Assembly (NCBI GenBank): GCA_014526335.1 | Contig: JACTAT010000016.1 | Span: 3,221,722 to 3,285,721 of the forward strand | DNA length: 64,000 bases | DNA from: Chrysaora quinquecirrha | Lineage: Eukaryota; Cnidaria; Scyphozoa; Semaeostomeae; Pelagiidae | Direction: 5' to 3' | In this document: in pieces, positions 47,824 through 59,168 of the stretch | Layout of the letters: every line of letters starts with the position of its first letter | How positions within the stretch are numbered: the stretch's first letter is position 1 | Made by a program: the position numbers and the translations under genes | Notes under the pieces: model-generated | Told to the model about the DNA's origin: nothing | Seen by the model: the letters and a program-made list of their open reading frames with translations, nothing else | The model's database searches: none

Positions 47824-49845
47824 CCTTAAATTGTTCTCCCTCTCTATATCTATATTATAAATTACTTGTTGAACTAATAAATCATAATCAACACTGAAGA
47901 TAGCACCAGAAAAATAACAAGAAGTTGAAATTTCACGCAAAAAACATTAACGAGCGCTGACTGTGTTTTCCTCAAAATTAGATTCACAGATCTAGCTGTC
48001 ATATATTTCTTTATTGCTATAACTATAATATAGTTCTGCAGGTGAATATGTGTTTTGACCAGATGCCCAACACTATAACGAGTTATGTCTCATGCCATTA
48101 TTTTAAGAGTTTAAGTCTTTTAACGTAATTGGGTACCACATGGCAGAGATGTTCAGCTGGATGCAAAAGTTAATTACTGTTTAGGTTCTAATTGGTTTTG
48201 TACGTGAAAAGGGGTAAACACTTGTTAAGAAGAGTATAAGAATTCGCGAATAACATGCTATCATAAAAAGCTTTATGACTTAGGTACTACAAATATGACA
48301 AGAACCAGAGAAGAAGACGAAAAACTACGCTTGACAAAGCGTGATTAATTTCCAGATCTATTAGCATATTTACGTTAGGGCCCAGTCCCCAGGACTATGC
48401 AGTATCTGCAGGTCTTGCCCGCTGGCCAACTTCCCAGCTACTCCAGACACTGTCCCTTGTATTCTTGCAGCTTTTATTCCATGCTCTGGCATAGACTTGC
48501 AACACAAGTCTCTGTTATCCTCCTAAGAACTGATAGGTCGCTAATAACAGAGCTGCCCTGAATTCTGTTATTAGCGACCTCTTCCTGAGCTGCCCTGAAA
48601 AACAACAACAACAACAGCTACTGCGAGGGCGGAGGGGCTGATGTAGCCAGTCTACTCCGGGAGCGACTGAGCAAATGATAGACTCATTACACAAACAGTA
48701 GACAATTGGCACTCTGCCTTCGAAAGAGCAAGAACAAATTTATCAACGCCATCAGCCATTTACAAAGCGATATTGAATTGAATGGCCTAAATGCTCATCA
48801 AACTTATGACAGACCAGGACAAATGCCAGCCATATCTGACCGCCAATCACAGCAAAGAATTTTCGAAGTCGCATTTTTATTGGTTCATGTCGATGTGCCT
48901 ATGAAATGGGTTTATACAACTGAAGTATCTGGTCCAGGCCACGCGCCAGGGACCTGTATATACGTGGCTGAGTGCACTGAAGAAGCAAAAACACGCACAT
49001 CATGCGCAGATTCTTGTTGATGTGGCAACTTGAAATGTAAGTGAAAAATTAGGAAAAATTTATGATTATTTTTCGAAATTATTTCCTGCAATTAAAAGCA
49101 TAGCACGTGCATTGTTGATTAACTGCGGGCTGCGAGACAGTAACCATGGTAGTTTGCAGTTTACTGCTAAAGAATGTAGCCATATTTTCAAGTCATTATT
49201 GACTTATTTACGTCTGTTAGTAAACAATAAAGTTTTAGTTGTTGCTTTCTAAACAAAGTCAAAATTCGGCGCTTTTCATATCAAGACACATCAATCAGTG
49301 ATCATTGTCAGTGATCTCAGTGATTCGTTGATTCAGTTCAATCATAAACCTCCTATTGTCAAAATCCAAGATGGTGACCAAATTTTGAGAAATTTCTAGA
49401 CGCGGGCCAACTTTATTCGTCAGCAATAAGGTCCAAATTTCCTTCACTTATAAGCTAATTAGCAACTTACTCAAACAAAGGCTTTTTTCCGTGTCCAATT
49501 AAAGTTTTTAATTATTTTATTACATTACATTACATTTGCTAATTTTCCGGTTGATGTACACATCGTTATAGGGCCTAATTACATATTTTCCAAACATGAA
49601 AGCAAGCGATGAATCCAATTTCACGTTTTGATTCCTTGTTGATGTTGCATTAAATTATAGCTGGACTGTAAGCGAGAAAATGTCCCCCAAGTTCCCGAGA
49701 TAAAAGGTTTGAGAGCGGGGCGGGAGATTCATATCATGTTGAGAAATTTGTGTCTAGGCCAAGTCACGCACCTGTACAACTCAAAAATCTTTTCCTTTAA
49801 AGGCTGAAACTGTCAGAAGACTAATAGCTATCATGCCCCTATCTA
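47824..49845. other. mostly non-coding; one unassigned plus-strand open stretch
   Basis: (CAA)n lies at 48603-48617 beside an inverted repeat (TCGCTAATAACAGAG / GTTATTAGCGACC, 48538-48577). An open frame at 48722-49017 is acceptor-like at its start (TTCGAAAG) and Cys-rich near its end (CADSC), but lacks an early ATG and any recognisable domain. I leave it unassigned. Confidence 0.35.
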
Positions 49846-50213
49846 CACGTTTTTTTTATAAGGAACCTTTGGTCTGAGTTGAGGCTGGAGTTCCTTAATT
49901 TTTCAACAAAATGAGGCTGAAAGTTCCTTATACTGTTCCTTGTCGTGGGATATGTATAAATACCAATTTTTACAGCAAATTCATAGAAACTATTCTTCAT
50001 TTCTAACTTTAAGTATAAATGGAGCCTTTTTTGGGAAGAACGATGGGAAATATATTGAACTTCTGTTCCTTTTTCGTACAAACCGTCTTGTTCTTTAAAA
50101 AAGAGTTTCTTAATTTTTCATCCGAGCCTCGACAGTTCCTTAAAGTTCCTTAATTTTTTGGGAATTTTCAGCCTCGAGTTCCTTATAAAGGTGTTCCTTA
50201 TAAAAAAAACGTG
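49846..50213. mobile_element. TTCCTTA-family MITE
   Basis: The ends CACGTTTTTTTTATAAGGAAC and GTTCCTTATAAAAAAAACGTG are inverted repeats with TA on both sides (49844-49845, 50214-50215). The interior repeats TTCCTTA at least seven times. Confidence 0.82.
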
Positions 50214-50590
50214 TACAAATGTGAAGTTATCTTTTTAACTCCTTTGTTCAATTAGTCGTGCGAAATAAAAATAATGAAATCACAGTTAATTGATTTTTGG
50301 GCAAGAAGAAAAAAGGCAACATAGATATTTTGTAAACATTTTTAACCACATTCGAGGGATAGGCTAGTTTCCCACGGAACTTTTTAACTTTTCAGCAAAT
50401 TTCTCATCAGATTTCCGATTTTATAAATCATTTTAAGCTTGCTGATTATAATTAGGCCCACGAAACTATTTTTCGGAAGGAAACGAAATGTTCGGAAAAC
50501 TCCATTTTCCCAAAATACGCTTTTCGTCTTTGTTCGAAAGGGTGAGAAAAATGGCACACCGCTCCCACAAGAGTTTTGCTTAGAACAAAA

Positions 50591-51006
50591 TTTTTTGGTG
50601 CATATCAGAGGTCTGTCCAACTTAAAGAGTGGTTGAAAATGGGGGTAAAGGGCAAAGCACCCCAAATCTCGTCGCGTTTGAACTTGTTTTTCTCTGAATT
50701 TACAGCTGGGGAAAGCATTAACGTGATAACCGTGGAAATTTTAGCCGTAAACAGGGTCTGATAAATGTCACAAAAAATTCCCAAATGTTTTACAAATTTT
50801 TTGGTGCATATCAGAGGTCTGTCCAACTTAAAGGGTGGTTGAAAATGGGGGTAAAAGGCAGGGCACCCCAAATCTCGTCGCGTTTGAACTTGTTTTTCTA
50901 TGAATTTACAGCTGGGGAAAGCATTAACGAACGTCATAACCGTGGAAATTTTAGCGGTAAACAGGGTCTGATAAATCTCACAAAAAATTCCCAAATGTTT
51001 TACATC
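50591..51006. repeat. direct tandem duplication, period 206 bp
   Basis: GGTGCATATCAGAGGTCTGT recurs 206 bp later. The units differ by about a dozen bases and a 4-bp indel (AACGTGATAACC versus AACGAACGTCATAACC). That indel breaks any shared frame, so the long minus-strand frame across both units is probably fortuitous. Confidence 0.85.
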
Positions 51007-51557
51007 ACTCTTGAAGTGACAAAACTCGATTCGGTTGCCTCTGAAGAAAGCCATTTGGATTCCCTATGGACACAAAAAAGGAGCCGACGCGATGATTTAA
51101 TTATGCAGAACGGAAACTGATATCACGTGGTATCATGGGAATTCAAAGAAAACACAATTGCTAATTTCAACAAAAGGACGGTTGTTAATTTCAACAAAGG
51201 GATGACAAAAACCATTTAAATGGACAGCAGCCAAAAAATTACATCATTTTAGGGGCGGATTTAATCGCGATCGTCAACGGTACGGAATTTAGTTTTGTCA
51301 CAAGAGGAAGAAGAGAAGCTGTCTCTACGCTGAAAAATTTACGAAGGTTTGAATAATATTTAGTATTTGATTATCGGATTTAGTATAAGCAGCACACGCG
51401 TTTCTCAAACTGGTATTTGTGGTGTATTCATCCTGCATTAGCAAACAATCAATTTGGGATAAAATCGTGATTGACTTTGTATGCCCGAACACGCCTGTGT
51501 TGTGTATCTGTTTTCATTCATTGACGTCTGTCTGTCTCTCGTCGATTTGGTTTCTGG

Positions 51558-51565
51558 TATAAAAG
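51558..51565 (+). promoter_or_regulatory. TATA box of the 183-aa gene
   Basis: TATAAAAG lies 75 bp before the ATG at 51633, which predicts a start site near 51585-51592 and a leader of about 45 bases. Confidence 0.6.
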
Positions 51566-51632
51566 CACCACAAGTTCACAGGCACTCTTGAAGCGTCTGT
51601 TCATAGTCAAGCTCATTAATTATTTAAAAGAG

Positions 51633-52184
51633 ATGGAAAGTTTTATAAACAGAACAAAAAAGATTTCGTCGTTCATTTTCGAAGCGAGCAGCCCGAGACT
51701 GTCTAGGCCGTCACCCCGCACGTGGAGGAAAGAAGTCAAAAATTTCAAAAGACTTTCTTGTACAAGTTGGGACGAAGTAGAAACATCACAAATGCAGAAA
51801 ATATCTTTACCTAAAGATCCATTTAAAATTGTGCTTCTGCCATCAGAGAACCAACCATGTTCCTGTCGACTAACGTGGCATGTTTCGCCGTGCATCAAGG
51901 TCCCTGGACGAACAAGACGCTGTAAAATCGTTCAAGCTGACAAAGCAAGGCGAGAATTCTCTGCAAATATAACATGTTTTGGTGATGAAGTTCTGATCTG
52001 GGGAAATATCAAAGATAATCACGAAGAAGGTGAAGATTTTCAACTTGTTTTGAAGACCCCGTTGAAAAACATGTTTCGAAATGCCCTACAGCCTTTACTT
52101 CTTTTACAAGGTGAACTGAAAAGGGGAAACCGAAAGAAGGAGCAAGAATTTGTTTTAACTCATGATGCCTTGATATTTTCATAA
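51633..52184 (+). CDS. intronless orphan gene, 183-aa basic protein
   Basis: The open frame extends upstream to a TTG at 51588, but the first ATG (51633) has purine at -3 and G at +4 and sits about 45 bases after the start site predicted by a TATA box. The product begins MESFINRTKKISSF and has a Ser/Arg/Pro-rich stretch (residues 18-30). A central segment is rich in Cys and basic residues (CSCRLTWHVSPC, TRRCKIV; about residues 77-100). The second half is strand-like (FSANITCFGDEVLIWGNI) followed by KTPLKNMFRNALQPLLL. There is no signal peptide or membrane segment. AATAAA at 52277-52282 gives a compact transcription unit of about 0.7 kb. I do not recognise the family. The promoter, start context and poly(A) signal argue for a real gene or a recent retrocopy; no poly(A) tract or target duplication is seen. 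Nucleus or cytoplasm is unknown. Confidence 0.6.
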   Translation: MESFINRTKKISSFIFEASSPRLSRPSPRTWRKEVKNFKRLSCTSWDEVETSQMQKISLPKDPFKIVLLPSENQPCSCRLTWHVSPCIKVPGRTRRCKIVQADKARREFSANITCFGDEVLIWGNIKDNHEEGEDFQLVLKTPLKNMFRNALQPLLLLQGELKRGNRKKEQEFVLTHDALIFS

Positions 52185-52276
52185 TTTTCAAAACATTCTC
52201 ACCGACTGGATAATAATCCCCAGGACTATTCCTCCAGCCAAGAGATCGGGTTGGTATTGAATCAAAACTTTGCGTT

Positions 52277-52282
52277 AATAAA
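52277..52282 (+). terminator. poly(A) signal for the 183-aa gene
   Basis: AATAAA lies 92 bases after the stop codon, in an AT-rich context. Confidence 0.5.
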
Positions 52283-52299
52283 AGTTACTAAATATTCAC

Positions 52300-53242
52300 C
52301 TAATTAATTTATAGTTCGTTTAAAACCACAAAATATACAGATTGAAATATTTATTTGTTAAAATATATCGAAGAATTGACTTGCTTATCATGGTCAAGTC
52401 AAAGTATGTTGAAGTTTTCAAGGTTTAAATCGTCGAGCGGCTTTCACAGAGCGTCCTGTCCAGAGGCGTCCAAACGGAGATTAGATACAAGTTCTTGAAA
52501 TTCCGAAATTACCTCTCCCAGTTTAAATTCCTTATTATATTATATATCAATTTAAGGTTTAGATGAATTTCCGATAGTTTTGAATTTTTGATTTTAGTTC
52601 TGAAACTAAAAAATCTAACTGGCTAATTCCCCTTTCTAATGTTTTGTAATTCGAGGTTTTCACCATCATGTCAGTTCGATAAGACCCAGATCATGAAATA
52701 ATGTACACATTTCTTGACACCCAATTTGCGCTAACCATAGTTTTAATAATTATCCCAAACAGTAATGATTATGTGAAATTTTACCAATTTTGGTTTGTTT
52801 TACTCGAATTAGTACAATAGAGAACGGACACTGGGCCAGAAAAAATTAGTAGCTTTTTCGGATTTCAAAAAACATAGATTTTAATATTTAGATTTTATTC
52901 TGAGTACAGGACAGAACTTTATCTGAAGTAATACCTCATTATTTCGGAAGTTTTCAAGTCCTACTGGAGATGAGCTTCATAAAAATATTCACGACTCGTC
53001 GATCCCCTATTTATCTGTCAATCGACCCGGCATAATTTGGAATTTAGACATCTAACAGCGAAGTAATTTCCCCTGCCGTTAGTTCAAAGCATGATTAGGT
53101 TGTGATAGTCTGGTATAAGCCCAGCTACTTTAGAAGGATTTGAAACTTACATCCATAAATCATTGGCGTTTTGAAGGGTTTTAAGTTTAAAACCAGGCAA
53201 ACTTATAGTCAGTTAGTTCATATGTGTACCCATATTTTGTAG
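52300..53242. other. AT-rich intergenic stretch
   Basis: No gene, repeat or motif recognised. Confidence 0.5.
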
Positions 53243-53244
53243 TA

Positions 53245-53625
53245 CACGCATTTCTTTTATAAGGAAGTTCGGCTCAGGCTCAGTACTGAAAATTCCTTAA
53301 CTGATAGCCAAATTTCAGTACTCAATATTCCTAAGCAATTCCTTAACTTTTTACTTTGTCGTTCTTCAAACCAAGCAATGGTCAAGGAAATATAGATCAT
53401 AAAGGTGTCAGAAGATGAATAGAAATGAATACTGCTTCAAAACTATTGGCAACAAGCTTTGCTTGCTCTGTTAATGCAAAACTTTAACTTTTTTAATCGA
53501 AATGTAAAGTTAAAGAAATCGTTAGATTCCTTAGTAGTCTCAAATCCAGTACTAGAAATTCCTTAAGTTTTGCCTATCCGAGTACTACCTTCCTTATAAA
53601 GCACTTCCTTATAAAAAAATGCGTG
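53245..53625. mobile_element. TTCCTTA-family MITE
   Basis: The ends CACGCATTT..TTTATAAGGAAGT and its inverse are flanked by TA (53243-53244 and 53626-53627). It carries several internal TTCCTTAA words. Closest relative of the element cut by the gap at 73-192. Confidence 0.83.
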
Positions 53626-54245
53626 TAAAGTGTTATCTGGTGTCCCTATCTGCATTTTCCCCCTCCATTTGTCCCCTGACTTGCCCCTCTTTTCTTTTCG
53701 TGGGTTTTGCAATCAGCTCGGTGGACCAGAAGACTCGTAATCAGACCGAGGTCAAGGAAAGCTTTTTCTAGTCTCGTTGTCCCTTTAACTGGTCAAACAT
53801 TATAGAAAGGATGTTTTGCGTTCCTTTGAATGTAAATGAACAATATGCGCGCAGACTCAACTATTTCTCATCAAGTTTTTTTTACGTTCTGCACTGAGGC
53901 TATGATATGAAAGTTTTTTGTGCTCTCTGGCAGTCCACGTCCACCGCCAAGCTTTCTAATCCCAATTCCTTTGCATAAACGCGATTTTAATGATCCAGAG
54001 AGAAACATTTCCATTAAGAATGGTTTCTGGAAGGGTTATACCCAAGAACACCTGCCACACTTTGTTATCTGTTTAAAATCACAAAAGACTGCGGTGTAAG
54101 GACAGACTATGGACTGCTTCTCGCCAGTATTCTCCCCAGGTATCAACCCAATCTTTACTTCAAGCAAACTCATATTTTGCTTCCAACAGAGGTCTGTTGT
54201 TCTTTGTATGTAGTTGAACAACCACAACTTTATGGTACTTATTTG
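53626..54245. other. non-coding stretch
   Basis: No supported gene. Confidence 0.4.
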
Positions 54246-54249
54246 ATTC

Positions 54250-54409
54250 GTGATGATGATGATGATGAAGATGATGAAGCTAACTAAATTGACAATGACG
54301 ATAGACAGTAGATAGTAGCTAGTAATGATCAAGACGATGATGACGGTGATGATGATAATAAGGATGATGATCATTGTGATGATGATGACGACGATGATGA
54401 TGATGATGT

Positions 54410-54455
<46 letters not shown>

Positions 54456-54625
54456 AATGATGATTATGAAAATGATTATGACGATGATGATGATGATGAT
54501 GATGATAAGGATGATGACGATGACGATGATTATGATGATTATGATAATGATGATTATGACAATGATTATGACAATGACGATGACGATGATGATGATGATG
54601 ATGACGATGATGATGAAAATGACCA
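54250..54625. repeat. long (GAT)n/(GAC)n trinucleotide tract
   Basis: About 375 bp of ATG/GAT units with interruptions. All long frames here (poly-Met, poly-Ile, poly-His) are microsatellite artefacts. Confidence 0.95.
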
Positions 54626-54639
54626 GGCACATTGATTTG

Positions 54640-57087
54640 TGTACAGAAAAGAACTGAGATTACACCATATTGATTAAAATTGGTCATTATCGCTGTGACA
54701 TTGATTGATGGGGGGGAATAAACAGAGGAAGATGTACCTGAGAAACATTGTAGCAACTTTTTTTAGTTATAGTGGAAGTCATTAAAATTCGAGAAGAAAA
54801 TTGAATTGGTAATGAATGAGTAATACATGACATATATAGAAAAGATGCCTCATAAAGCAGAATCGAAATGAATACAAGCAAAAAGGAATGAAATTGACCG
54901 ATTGAAGCTTTTGTCTGTGGATATCGTGTCTAATCCTGCAGGCCATTTTACGTGTTTGAGTTTGGGCGCCACTGTGCAAGCATTGAAAGGAAATGGGAAA
55001 TAAATAATCAGAGCAATGAATTGGCGCCTTCTCGACACAAGAGTCAGCAGCCGGAAATTGCAGTGAAGACATACAAATGCACAGATTTCAAAATCTGTTA
55101 ATCTCCCACTCGTTCTATTTTCCTTTATTTTCACGAAATTTAGACGTAATTTCTTGCAGCTCTCGCAAAATTCGAGAGTTTTCCAAAATTTTCTCCAGAT
55201 TCGAAAGTTTTCCAAAAGCGAAAATTTACACTCTTCGGAATCCCTGATCTCAAGTTTGTCAGTTATCTCAGTTATGTAGTTATCCTTTTAGTTCCTTCGT
55301 GTACTTCAGGGTATTTTGTTCCTTTGTATTTTTCACGAGTTTTATTCTCAATTTGTAAGACATTGTAATGAGGTAAGACTTGATAATACAAATAAAAGCA
55401 AAAATAATCATAAAATAACCATAGTTGATCAATAAACTAACAATCACGTATACAATTGGATAATGTTTTCCCTTTGCTTAGGCCGAGCATTGGCCACCCG
55501 TACACTTAGTTTTCATCCGAAAAGCGACTAAAACAAGGGCATGCCTGGGTAATAGCTTGGTCATTTCGCTGTAAGAAAATATATTTCAAAATGCGAAAAT
55601 TTAGAATCTTAAATTCACAGAGAAAAGTCCTGTCATTGTTATCAATTAGGCATCAAATTTTGTGCAAGATTGTAGTTACCAATGCATTGTGGGTATAAGT
55701 CTATTGTGTGGATTGGCCAATCAGCGAAGAGAATTGAAAAACAGCAAATCGAAAATCCGTTTGGTAGAGTCAACTTTCCTGCTTGAGAAATTCAAATGTT
55801 AACATTTCCTATGTAACCATTACTCTTCGATGACGTGTGGAGTCGAGTCATTGGCATCACAGGCCAGACATGATGCAAAATAGGCTTATGCGCATGACAG
55901 TAGACGCCAAAGTTTCCTGATTGGCTCAAATCTCATTGTAGCAAAGAGTTGAATAAAAGAAGCATTCGTCTCGAAGAAATGTAATTACTTTGAAATTAGG
56001 TCATGTAGATGCTTTTTTCTTGCATAATTTGCTTATTTGTTCTTTTTCACAATTCAAAATTAGGTTATTAGTTTCTTTTCTAATTAGCTTATTTATTTGT
56101 TTATATATATAAGCTAACTGATGCATCTTACATCTATGTTAATTTACTTAAATAACTTAAGAACAGTAAACAGAAGGGCTAAGGATTTAAAAGCTTAAAG
56201 CAGTCTCGTCGATGGTAGCGCATGGTGGCCTAAGAAATCTTCCTTCTACTGTCGTTTCTTCCTTATTACAGTAACACCCTTCCTTTTCAAGACTGTGTCA
56301 TCCCATTAAATTTCGTTTCCTTCAAAGCTGATATACACAGTAGAATACACTTTTTTCAGCAACTGGACTTTTGTCCAGCCCTCAAAGTAATACTTTCCAT
56401 GCGGCCATATACAGACATAGTAAAAAAGTGTCACATTATATTGATAAAATATAGCTCCCGTTTTCTTAGATTCAATTGAGCCCTCAAGTTGCATAATGTT
56501 CAGGTCAATCGATTCCAACCCTAGTTGCTTATTGAGCAGTTACTGATTGAAAAAATTGTAGTCCAGTCGTGGGACACAGGGGAGCTAGCGTCAGGACAAG
56601 GCTATTTTGTGCCAATTGTAATTGTTACTGACATAGCAATGGTAGTACTGACATAAAAACAGATGTTTCAGTATGTGATAGCTGAAAAAAGAGTTGCTCT
56701 GCCGGTCTCTAGTTCCCATTACTTTATCAAATGAACCGTTCTGTTTCTTAAATAACTGTGAGGATCTTGCATCAAAGCAAACGCTTTCTTTAAGAAGACG
56801 TTCGCAACTTATCGTGACTTTTGTAGGTGTCACTGACTTTGCTTACAAAACAAATCTTTGAATTCTGTATTCTGAGTAAAATCCTTTATTCCCTGTTTCA
56901 GACAAAAGTTGTCTGACACCGCGGTTTCAATCCCGGTGTTTCAAAGAAACAGACAAACAAATAGCCAAATCCTTTTTACAAATTTTGTCCCCTCATTTCA
57001 CAAAATCAAGTTTCGGTATCAAGTGTTTTCTTCGCGCTTTATTCATGTGTAAAAATCCTTCTGAAAACAGTATTGATCGTTGAATTT
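54640..57087. other. intergenic or intronic stretch with unassigned minus-strand open segments
   Basis: Minus-strand open segments at 56306-56518 and 56591-56833 are moderately protein-like but start at non-ATG codons and contain no domain I recognise. They could be exons of the gene carrying the Ig-like exon at 57088-57236, although that exon ends in a stop. 54850-55215 is also open without recognisable content. Confidence 0.3.
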
Positions 57088-57236
57088 TCACTGCAAAGCA
57101 ACACCCGGCACCTCTGAACTTTCTTCATTGCTTTCATATGTGATAAGAGCATTGATGCAGCGAAAAGCACAGGTGTATCGACCGAAATCGGCAGTTTTCA
57201 TTGTAACACTTCGGACATATATTTCGGCCAAGGGAG
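57088..57236 (-). CDS. terminal exon with an Ig-domain C-terminal motif (gene not identified)
   Basis: In one minus-strand frame the sequence reads EIYVRSVTMKTADFGRYTCAF and stops at TGA (57090-57088). The D-x-G-x-Y-x-C pattern (ADFGRYTC) is the F-strand signature of immunoglobulin domains. An in-frame TAA lies just upstream, so the exon must start after it; the only nearby acceptor is AG at 57238-57237, with a weak pyrimidine tract. Another open segment, 57764-57510, has several Cys (ENCSYHDYKGFD, NQISCEVLD) and could supply the earlier half of the Ig domain, but no clean donor was found. A pseudogene is an equal possibility. Confidence 0.4.
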
Positions 57237-57827
57237 CTTAGAGTTTTCGCCACGCCTCCTTTTTCCTTCCCACATTGCCGAGTTTGCAAGCAGGCCTTTT
57301 TAAGTGAAAAATAAAACCAGATCAAATGGTGTCTATTCCTTTGGTCTTATGGACTTATCGTACCAAGAAATGTTCCGTTCATTCGATCAAAATATGAAGT
57401 TTGATCACGATCAATATGGGTTTGACCATGACCCATTGAACTGTGCTTTGGCCTGGCTCCTTGTGCGGTTGTCAAGAAAAGCGAAATGGCGTTTTCTTTC
57501 ACAGCCCTTTCATACTGGAGCATTTCGCGCAAAATTAGTCTGACCCAGTCTCTTAACGATTACTGATGTGCAAGTGTCAGCTGACGTATCAAGAACTTCG
57601 CAACTGATTTGATTATCCATTCGGTCGAATCCTTTATAATCATGGTAACTGCAATTTTCTTGAATTAAATCATCCTTTACCAAAACGTTGCATTCAAACT
57701 CAATTGTTGGTGGCAAGCATTTGCAGGTATCTTTCATGTTTCTCAAAATCAACACTTTCAACAATCTTAGTGTTGTTGCTTCTATCTTTCTTGGGGGCTT
57801 GGGCTTAAATAAAGTAAATCAAACACT
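57237..57827. other. unresolved minus-strand open segments
   Basis: The 57510-57764 segment (Cys-rich, minus strand) may belong to the Ig-like gene. 57347-57532 is open in another frame. No convincing splice pairing. Confidence 0.25.
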
Positions 57828-58234
57828 TTATCTTCTTCATCTTCTTCTTCCTCTATTTCATCATTATTATTATCATCTTCTTCTTCTTTTCCTTGTTCTT
57901 TTCTTTTTTCCTCCTCCTTCTTCTTCATCGTCTTCTTCTTCATCATCATCATCACCATCATCACCATCATCATCATCATCATCATTATCATCATCAACTT
58001 CTTCTTTTACTTGTTCTTCTTCTTTCTCTCCTCTTCCCTCTTCTTCGTCATCTTCTTCTTCTTCTTCTTCATCATCATAACCATCTTCTTCTTCTTCCCT
58101 CCTCCTCCTCCTTCTTCTTCACCATCATAATCATCATCTCTTTTTTTCTTTCCTTTTTCTCGTCTTTTTCTTCTTCCCGTCCTCCTTCTTCTTCATCGTC
58201 TTCTTCTTCATCGTCATCTTCTTCTTCATCATCG

Positions 58235-58295
<61 letters not shown>

Positions 58296-58952
58296 TATCA
58301 CCATCACCAACTTCTTCTTTTCCTTGTTCTTCTTCTTTCTCTCCTCTTCCCTCTTCTTCGTCATCTTCTTCTTCTTCTTCATCATCATCACCATCTTCTT
58401 CTTCTTCTCTCCTCCTCCTCCTTCTTCTTCGCCATCATAATCATCATCTCCTTTTTTTCTTTCCTTTTTTTCGTCTTCTTCTTCTTCTCGTCCTCCTTCT
58501 TCTTCATGGTCTTCTTTTTCTTCTTCTTCTTCTCCTCTCCTCCTCCTCCTTCTTCTTCACCATCATAATCATCATCTCCTTTTTTTCTTTCTTTTTTTCG
58601 TATTTTTCTTCTTCCCGTTCTCCTTCTTCTTCATCGTCTTCTTCTTCTTCTTCTTCTTCATCATCATCATCACCATCATCATCACCATCTTCTTCTTCTT
58701 CTCTTCTCCCTCTCTATTCCTTCTTTTTCACAATCATAATCATCATCTCCTTTTTTTCTTTCCTTTTTTTCGTCGTTTTCTTCTTCCCCTCCTCCTTCTT
58801 CTTCATCGTCTTCTTCTTCTTATTCTTATTCTTATTCTTCTTCTTCATCATCATTATCATCATCGTCTTCTTTTTCTTCTTTCCTTATTCTTCTTCTTTT
58901 TGTCCTCTTCCTTCTTCTTCATCGTCTTCTTCTTCTTCTTCTTCTTCTTCTT
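57828..58952. repeat. 1.1-kb CTT/CAT pyrimidine-rich microsatellite with higher-order units
   Basis: Runs of CTT and CAT. A composite phrase CACCATCATAATCATCATCTC..TTTTTTTC recurs at about 58120, 58430, 58557 and 58729. Reading frames of up to 353 codons here are low-complexity Ser/Phe/Leu/His and not genes. Confidence 0.95.
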
Positions 58953-59013
58953 AATCATCATCATCGTCTTCCTTGAAGGCCCGAGATTAACTTGAAGAGA
59001 TACACTTGAAGGT

Positions 59014-59168
59014 CCTGTCGCGCCGTGGTTTAACCCAGCTAACTCGTGGTGTCAGGAGCTTGGTGAGGTAAGGGTTCGAGTCCCAGCTATCGTAGCGTCA
59101 CAGCCAGGATTAAGTCTCGTTAGCCCATCTACTTCTGCGATCCTAGCGACTGGCGCTAAATGCACCAT
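59014..59168 (+). mobile_element. tRNA-derived SINE, full head
   Basis: The head CGCCGTGGTTTAACCCAGC is followed by a B-box-like GGTTCGAGTCC (59073-59083), then the body GCGTCACAGCCAGGATTAAG. The end TAGCGACTGGCGCTAAATGC is the mirror of the array SINEs. This is the best promoter match of the family. Confidence 0.82.

Noticed and set aside
50605..51054. 149-codon minus-strand frame across the 206-bp duplication
   Set aside because: The two halves are the same DNA in different frames because of a 4-bp indel. No recognised protein, so coding is unlikely.
54036..54756. Poly-Ile, poly-His and poly-Met frames on both strands
   Set aside because: Artefacts of the GAT/GAC microsatellite; frames have no domain content.
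56925..56975. tRNA-like segment with GGTTTCAATCCCGG
   Set aside because: Resembles a T-arm/B box only; no acceptor, D or anticodon arms could be paired.
57893..58954. 353-codon plus-strand reading frame
   Set aside because: Pure Ser/Phe/Leu/His/Ile low complexity from the CTT/CAT microsatellite.
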